DNA of 9,790 bases, from NCBI GenBank assembly GCA_051984395.1, contig JBPYEZ010000045.1, forward strand, positions 1-9,790, given 5' to 3'. The notes below the pieces were generated by a model. It ran no database searches. It was given only the letters and a program-made list of their open reading frames with translations, and was not told the origin of the DNA. The DNA is from AC-9 sp051984395 (GTDB lineage Bacteria; Actinomycetota; Acidimicrobiia; Acidimicrobiales; AC-9). The first letter of the stretch is position 1, and each line of letters starts with the position of its first letter. This document shows positions 6,218-9,790 of the stretch, one piece after another. Both the position numbers and the translations under genes were made by a program.

Positions 6218-7189
6218 GTGTCGGTGGCGAGGCGGCTGGGGGACCCCGACGGAAGCTGGATGGTGCCCGCGGGTCGAGCCTTGCCGCTACCGGGGCGGGG
6301 AACGACCTTCGTCCGTGAGGTCGCGGGGCCTCGACGAGCACCGACCGTCATCCTCCTGCACGGACTGGCCGCGACCAGTGGCGTCAACTGGTTCGCCGCC
6401 TTCGGTCCGCTCAGCAAGCAGTTCCGCGTGGTCGCGCTCGACCACCGGGGACATGGGCGCGGCCTGCGATCCTCGGCGCCCTTCAGCCTGGACGACTGCG
6501 CCGACGACGTCGTGGCCGTCGCCGACCAGCTCGGCATCGGCACGTTCATCCCGGTCGGGTACTCGATGGGCGGGCCCATCGCCCAACTCGTGTGGCGCCG
6601 ACACCCCGAGCGGGTGGATGGCCTCGTGCTGTGCGCCACGAGCCGGGACTTCCGGGGCCGCTGGCACGAGCGGGTCCAGTTCGCGGGCCTGGGCCTGGTC
6701 GTGACCGGCCTCCGACTCGCTCCCCTGCCCGCCATGGACCACCTCGCAGAGCAGCTCCCCGAGGAGCTGGCCGACGGGGCCAGCCGGCGCTGGGCCATCG
6801 GCGAGCTGCGCAGCCACGACGTCCGCAGCGTCCTGGAAGCGGCCGAGACGCTGGGCCGCTTCAGCTCCAGGGACTGGATCGGTGACATCGACGTGCCGGT
6901 ATCGGTCGTCGTCACCGCCCAGGACCGACTGGTCCCGCCGAGACGACAGGTGAAGCTGGCGTCTTCGATACCAACGGCGGTCATGCACGTGGTCGACGGC
7001 ACCCACCTGGCCGCCGGCACCGAGCCCGACCAGTTCGCTCACGCCCTGGTCGACGCGTGCAGCCTCGTGGCCAGACGAGCCGCCAAGCGTCGGCGAGCGC
7101 GGACCTCTCGACGACGAGCGGTGGTGGCTCGCCTCGATCGCTGGAGGTCAGCGGCTCGTGGACGCCGGCGCCTCCGTCGTCCCGCGTGA
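6218..7189 (+). CDS. Alpha/beta-hydrolase fold protein with Arg-rich C-terminal tail
   Basis: This 323-residue soluble alpha/beta hydrolase probably cleaves an ester or related bond; the substrate is not readable from sequence. Visible: PTVILLHGLAAT (42-53) with the HG oxyanion turn, LDHRGHGRG (74-82), the nucleophile elbow GYSMGG with Ser116, Asp236 in VVTAQDRLVPP, and His263 in VDGTHLAAG, so the Ser-Asp-His triad is complete. The cap region is about 140-215. The last 38 residues (286-323) contain 18 Arg and one Lys, outside the usual fold. Start choices: GTG6218 (used here), GTG6224, which TAGAAC at 6210-6215 would make leaderless, or ATG6260 (Met15), which has GGAAG five bases upstream and begins nearer the conserved fold. 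It follows the wall protein by 66 bases and may be read from that transcript. Family certain, specificity unknown. Confidence 0.9.
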   Translation: MSVARRLGDPDGSWMVPAGRALPLPGRGTTFVREVAGPRRAPTVILLHGLAATSGVNWFAAFGPLSKQFRVVALDHRGHGRGLRSSAPFSLDDCADDVVAVADQLGIGTFIPVGYSMGGPIAQLVWRRHPERVDGLVLCATSRDFRGRWHERVQFAGLGLVVTGLRLAPLPAMDHLAEQLPEELADGASRRWAIGELRSHDVRSVLEAAETLGRFSSRDWIGDIDVPVSVVVTAQDRLVPPRRQVKLASSIPTAVMHVVDGTHLAAGTEPDQFAHALVDACSLVARRAAKRRRARTSRRRAVVARLDRWRSAARGRRRLRRPA

Positions 7190-7205
7190 GGCCTCGTCGC
7201 GCCGG

Positions 7206-7221
7206 GCGTCGCTCCCGACGC
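7206..7221. terminator. Small hairpin between convergent hydrolase and SHOCT genes
   Basis: GCGTCG (7206-7211) and CGACGC (7216-7221) form a perfect 6-bp stem with a CTCC loop in the 47-base convergent gap. No T-tract follows. The location suits a shared terminator, but the stem is short for such GC-rich DNA. Confidence 0.35.
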
Positions 7222-7236
7222 GGTGGGTGGTGTTGG

Positions 7237-7635
7237 TCAGCTGACCGCCTTGGCCTTCAGGCGCTCGAACTCGGCGTCTGAGATCACGCCACGATCCTTG
7301 AGGTCGGCGAGGCGGCTCAGCTCGTCGGCGGTCGAATGTCCGTTGCCGCTGCCAGCGGCCTCCTGCACGTACTCGCGGAACGCCTTGTCCTGAGCCTGGG
7401 CGGCCTCGACGGCGCGCTCGTGCATTTTCCCGCCCCGCAGCAGCAGATACGCGAGGACACCGAGGTAGGGAACGAGCACCACCAACAACACCCAGACCGC
7501 CTTGCCCACGCCGGAGAGGTCGTGACTGCGAAAGATGTCGATGAACACCGTGATGGCCAACCAGATCCAGATGATCCAGAAGAAGAAGACCAGGAATGAC
7601 CAGAAGACCTGGCCGTCGCCGAATTGTGCCAGCAC
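7237..7635 (-). CDS. Two-helix membrane protein with PLDc_N-like N-terminus and C-terminal SHOCT domain
   Basis: This 132-residue membrane protein has hydrophobic helices at about 10-33 (very aromatic: FWSFLVFFFWIIWIWLAITV) and 45-66 (KAVWVLLVVLVPYLGVLAYLLL). The VFIDIFRSHDLSG and LVPYLGVLAYLLLRGGKM patterns resemble the PLDc_N family, where the region is a membrane module without phospholipase activity. A polar linker (70-100) leads to a SHOCT domain (about 103-131): DELSRLADLKDRGVISDAEFERLKAKA. SHOCT is a short helical pair thought to mediate oligomerisation. GTG7635 is the start: AAGGGGG lies six bases upstream and the first helix follows directly. It is divergent from the response regulator across 343 bases and convergent with the hydrolase. 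Its role is unknown; stress- or envelope-linked function is often assumed for such proteins but is not shown here. Confidence 0.9.
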   Translation of the reverse strand: MLAQFGDGQVFWSFLVFFFWIIWIWLAITVFIDIFRSHDLSGVGKAVWVLLVVLVPYLGVLAYLLLRGGKMHERAVEAAQAQDKAFREYVQEAAGSGNGHSTADELSRLADLKDRGVISDAEFERLKAKAVS

Positions 7636-7660
7636 CGGGCGCCCCCTTGTGTATCCCTGC

Positions 7661-7705
7661 CGGGTCGGTTTGCCCCGTGGTCAGGGCAAGGCGAAGACCG
7701 ACCCG
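7661..7705. repeat. Long bulged inverted repeat upstream of the SHOCT gene
   Basis: CGGGTCGGT (7661-7669) pairs with ACCGACCCG (7697-7705). The adjacent TTGCCC (7670-7675) pairs with GGGCAA (7684-7689) around an 8-base loop, leaving a 7-base bulge (7690-7696) on one side only. That is 15 perfect pairs. It ends 26 bases before the SHOCT start codon, so it may form in that mRNA leader or be a DNA site; it is far from the regulator gene. Confidence 0.55.
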
Positions 7706-7845
7706 ACTGCAGTGTGACACGGACATCGAACGCGCGCTCGGGCTTCTCCGAACCAGAACCTCGACACGGCGCAATTCAGGCCATTGGTAGCGACTATCCC
7801 TCGTACGTCAGGCGAGTGCCGTCGCTGCGCTGCTCTGTACGGTGC

Positions 7846-7869
7846 TTGACAGTTGGGTAGTATCTCAAC
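7846..7869 (+). promoter_or_regulatory. TTGACA box with adjoining imperfect palindrome, possible promoter/operator of the response regulator
   Basis: TTGACA (7846-7851) is a perfect -35 hexamer, but no good -10 lies 16-18 bases downstream; TAGTAT (7858-7863) is only six bases away. GTTGGG (7852-7857) and CTCAAC (7864-7869) form an inverted repeat with one mismatch around TAGTAT. The arrangement suggests a regulated site about 110-130 bases before the regulator start; autoregulation is a guess. Confidence 0.35.
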
Positions 7870-7965
7870 CGGTCGGCGACGTCCGGTCGCCGCCGTGGGG
7901 AGACGCTTGGGTGGACTGTCGGCCCCTTTGCTGGTGTCTCCTCTCAACGGGAAGGAGTATCAACC

Positions 7966-7973
7966 AAGGAGGG
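7966..7973 (+). promoter_or_regulatory. Strong Shine-Dalgarno that sets the response-regulator start
   Basis: AAGGAGGG is the strongest ribosome binding site in the window and lies five bases before ATG7979. It settles the start against the longer frame from TTG7853. A second run, GGGAAGGAG, sits about 16 bases further upstream with no start codon at the right distance. Confidence 0.8.
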
Positions 7974-7978
7974 CCGTC

Positions 7979-8719
7979 ATGAGCCTTCGAGCCGATTCGA
8001 CGAATCGCAGACTCGTTCTAGTTTCTCCGAAACAAGAAGCATTGCCCGCCAGGGGCGGCACCCCTCTGGACCAGGTGCGGGTGCTCCTCGTGGCCGATGC
8101 CGAGATCGTCGTCACTGGTCTTCGGCAGCTGCTCGAAACCAGTCGGGATCGGATCGAGCTGCTGGGTGCTGTCTCACGAGACCAGGACGTCGTCGCCGCC
8201 GCGACCGCCCGCCGAGCGGACGTGGTCGTCATGGACGCTGACCGGCGGGGAACAGTGGACCTCGAGCTGGTCGCGCCTGTGCTGCAGCAGGACTCAGGGG
8301 TTCGAGTCGTGCTGCTGAGCAGTTGCAACGACGAACGCCGGCTGTTCGAGGCCCTCCGGGCGGGTGCCGCTGGCTACCTGCTCAAGTCGCTGAGGGCGAC
8401 GGAGCTTGTCGGCCTCCTGGAGCGAGCTCGGGATGGGCAGGTGGTCGTCGATCCCAGCATGGCTTCCAGCCTGGCGCTTGCAGCCGGCAACGGAAGAGAG
8501 GCAGGCGGATGGCCTGGCGCCGATCTGGGGCTGACGCGGCGCGAGAGCGAGGTCCTCGAGCTGGCAGCCGACGGTCTGTCCAACCAGGAGATCGCGCAGC
8601 GCCTCGTCGTCGGCCGAGAGACCGTGAAGACCCATCTCTCGTCGCTTTATCGCAAGCTCAAGGTGGCAGACCGGGCCAGCGCCGTGGCCCTGGCCCTGAG
8701 GGCCGGCATCTTCACCTGA
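7979..8719 (+). CDS. NarL/FixJ (LuxR-type) response regulator, orphan
   Basis: This 246-residue cytosolic transcription factor should bind DNA when its receiver is phosphorylated. A polar 30-residue N-terminal extension precedes the receiver (about 33-155): QVRVLLVADAE (first strand), DVVVMDADRRG with Asp86 as phospho-acceptor, VVLLSS with Ser114/115 as the Thr/Ser switch, and GYLLKS with Lys136. The acidic pair usually seen as DD is AD here (Ala39-Asp40), so metal binding may be weaker. The C-terminal GerE/LuxR helix-turn-helix (about 184-246) carries LTRRESEVLELAADGLSNQE, then IAQRLVVGRETVKTHLSSLYRKL, with all usual core residues. ATG7979 is set by AAGGAGGG. No histidine kinase is in the window. 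The upstream neighbour is the divergent SHOCT protein and the downstream one is convergent, so the gene is probably monocistronic. Family certain; signal and targets unknown. Confidence 0.93.
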   Translation: MSLRADSTNRRLVLVSPKQEALPARGGTPLDQVRVLLVADAEIVVTGLRQLLETSRDRIELLGAVSRDQDVVAAATARRADVVVMDADRRGTVDLELVAPVLQQDSGVRVVLLSSCNDERRLFEALRAGAAGYLLKSLRATELVGLLERARDGQVVVDPSMASSLALAAGNGREAGGWPGADLGLTRRESEVLELAADGLSNQEIAQRLVVGRETVKTHLSSLYRKLKVADRASAVALALRAGIFT

Positions 8720-8780
8720 GTGGCTCGGGATCGGGCCCGCAATCAGCAGCCAAGGGCGGACGGTGGGGGGGCCGCCCGCC

Positions 8781-8833
8781 GCTGCCCTGCCTCGACGAGC
8801 CGATCGGCTCGCTCCGACGAGCCCGCAGGCAGC
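8781..8833. terminator. Nested inverted repeats in the convergent gap, including a perfect 16-bp palindrome
   Basis: CGAGCCGATCGGCTCG (8796-8811) is a perfect 16-bp palindrome. An outer pairing, GCTGCCCTGC (8781-8790) with GCAGGCAGC (8825-8833), matches except for one bulged C. CGACGAGCC occurs twice (8793-8801 and 8815-8823). The block sits between the stops of the response regulator and the acyl-CoA dehydrogenase, so a bidirectional terminator is the simplest reading, though no T-tract is present. Confidence 0.5.
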
Positions 8834-8840
8834 CGGGCCC

Positions 8841-9790
8841 CTAGCTCGACCGGGGGATGTCCTTCCAGGGCACGTCCCGGTCGACCGCCGGCTCCTTGGG
8901 CAGGCCGAGCACCCGCTCGCCGAGGATGTTGCGCATGATCTCCGACGTCCCGCCCTCGATGGTGTTGGCGCGCGACCGGAGGAAGCCCCGCACCGTCGAC
9001 GCTGCCTGATCGTCCGACGGCGTCCAGGCCATCCCCCTGGCGCTCAGGATCTCGACGGCGAGCTCCTGTACCCGCTGGTTGTGCTCGGCCGCGAAGAGCT
9101 TCGTGATCGAGCCCTCGGGTCCGGGTTGGCGGCCGGCGCGGCGGGCCGCCGCCGCCCGGAAGTTGGTGATCTTCACCACCCGGCTCTCGATGACCGCTTG
9201 CATCAGGCGCTGCCGCAGGACCGGGTCCTCCCAGCGGCCCAGGCTGCGGGCCACACCCACGAGCCCGTCGACTGGGCCGCCTCCGACGCTTTCCCCGCTG
9301 GCGCTGCCCGCGCCGGAGAGGGCGACCCGCTCGTTCATGAGCGTCGTGGTGGCCACGGCCCATCCCTCACCGGGGGGCCCGACGCGTGACGTGTCAGGTA
9401 TACGGACCTCGGAGAAGAACACCTCGTTGAACTCGGCGTCGCCGGTCATCTGGCGCAGGGGGCGAACCTCCACCCCGGGCGCCTTCATGTCGACGATGAA
9501 GTAGGTGAGGCCCTTGTGCTTGGGCTGATCGGGGTCACTGCGGGCGACCAGCATGCCGAACGAGGCGATGTGGGCCAGGGTCGTCCACACCTTCTGGCCG
9601 GTGACCACCCACTCGTCACCGTCGCGCACCGCCCGGGTGGACAACCCGGCCACGTCGGAGCCGGCGCCGGGCTCGCTGAAGAGCTGGCACCAGATCTCGC
9701 GGTGCTGGGCCATCGGGGCGAGGTAGCGCTGGCGCTGCTCCTCGGTGCCCCAGTGCATGATCGTGGGCCCGCCCATGCCGATGCCGATGA
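8841..9790 (-). CDS. Acyl-CoA dehydrogenase, FadE type (N-terminus beyond window edge)
   Basis: This FAD-dependent enzyme would oxidise an acyl-CoA to the 2,3-enoyl-CoA and pass electrons to ETF. The frame is open to the right edge (IGIGMGGP before the first visible Met), so roughly the first quarter of the protein is missing; ATG9776 is internal. Numbering from that Met: the FAD/substrate signature QLFSEPGAGSDVAGL is at 31-45, WVVTGQKVWTT at 56-66, the beta domain to about 135, and the C-terminal helical domain from about 140. ANTIEGGTSEIMRNILGERV (270-289) is the second signature; Glu274 aligns with the catalytic Glu of the YEGT motif in medium-chain enzymes. The protein ends soon after (311), normal for the family. 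Substrate is unknown; FadE paralogs in actinobacteria act on fatty acyl, branched or steroid side-chain CoAs. It is convergent with the response regulator. Confidence 0.94.
   Translation of the reverse strand, partial: IGIGMGGPTIMHWGTEEQRQRYLAPMAQHREIWCQLFSEPGAGSDVAGLSTRAVRDGDEWVVTGQKVWTTLAHIASFGMLVARSDPDQPKHKGLTYFIVDMKAPGVEVRPLRQMTGDAEFNEVFFSEVRIPDTSRVGPPGEGWAVATTTLMNERVALSGAGSASGESVGGGPVDGLVGVARSLGRWEDPVLRQRLMQAVIESRVVKITNFRAAAARRAGRQPGPEGSITKLFAAEHNQRVQELAVEILSARGMAWTPSDDQAASTVRGFLRSRANTIEGGTSEIMRNILGERVLGLPKEPAVDRDVPWKDIPRSS

Larger units (their letters stand above)
7636..7978. other. 343-base divergent intergenic region
   Basis: No coding sequence is convincing here. From left to right it holds the SHOCT gene leader (AAGGGGG, 7648-7642 on the minus strand), a long bulged hairpin (7661-7705), a stretch with no structure I can name (about 7710-7840), a TTGACA box beside an inverted repeat (7846-7869), and the response-regulator leader with two purine-rich Shine-Dalgarno-like runs (GGGAAGGAG near 7950 and AAGGAGGG at 7966). 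A frame from TTG7853 into the regulator exists but crosses the promoter-like elements and is rejected as a start. Confidence 0.8.

Noticed and set aside
7853..7978. 42-codon upstream extension of the response regulator from TTG7853
   Set aside because: It overlaps the promoter-like elements and lacks a leader, while ATG7979 has an excellent Shine-Dalgarno.
9774..9776. ATG9776 as the true start of the acyl-CoA dehydrogenase
   Set aside because: The frame remains open and family-like (IGIGMGG) to the edge, and the N-terminal helical domain would be missing.

Overview
The window comes from a high-GC bacterium, almost certainly an actinobacterium. Three things point there: a mycothiol S-conjugate amidase (mycothiol is an actinobacterial thiol), frequent GTG starts and weak Shine-Dalgarno leaders, and a lipid-metabolism gene set (SCP2 domain protein, acyl-CoA synthetase, acyl-CoA dehydrogenase) common in Acidimicrobiia and mycobacteria-like lineages. 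Acidimicrobiia is my best guess from gene style, not proven. I recognise no insertion sequence, prophage, CRISPR array, rRNA or tRNA.

Layout, left to right. (1) A plus-strand copper-binding lipoprotein (46-474) meets a minus-strand pair, mca and an SCP2 gene (1854-530), across a hairpin (482-511). (2) Divergent from mca, a GTG-started acyl-CoA synthetase resembling malonyl-CoA synthetases runs to 3474. (3) A 735-base stretch (3475-4210) carries three small minus-strand ORFs: 62 aa, 66 aa with two membrane helices, and a weakly supported 32-aa ORF. (4) A 646-aa membrane-anchored wall protein (4211-6151) has a TIM-barrel-like glycosidase-type domain, a peptidoglycan-binding repeat and a proline-rich tail. 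(5) An alpha/beta hydrolase (6218-7189) has an arginine-rich C-terminus. (6) A minus-strand two-helix SHOCT protein (7635-7237) is divergent from an orphan NarL/LuxR-type response regulator (7979-8719); the 343-base region between them holds a strong bulged hairpin and a palindrome beside a TTGACA box. (7) A minus-strand acyl-CoA dehydrogenase (8841 to the right edge) is cut at its N-terminus.

The genes do not form one pathway. Mca (mycothiol conjugate detoxification) and the SCP2 protein (lipid binding) look like one transcript. The acyl-CoA synthetase and dehydrogenase are typical acyl-CoA metabolism genes but are far apart and on opposite strands. The window reads as ordinary chromosomal backbone. 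The least explained parts are the small-ORF block at 3475-4210, the modular wall protein next to it, and the regulatory region at 7636-7978.
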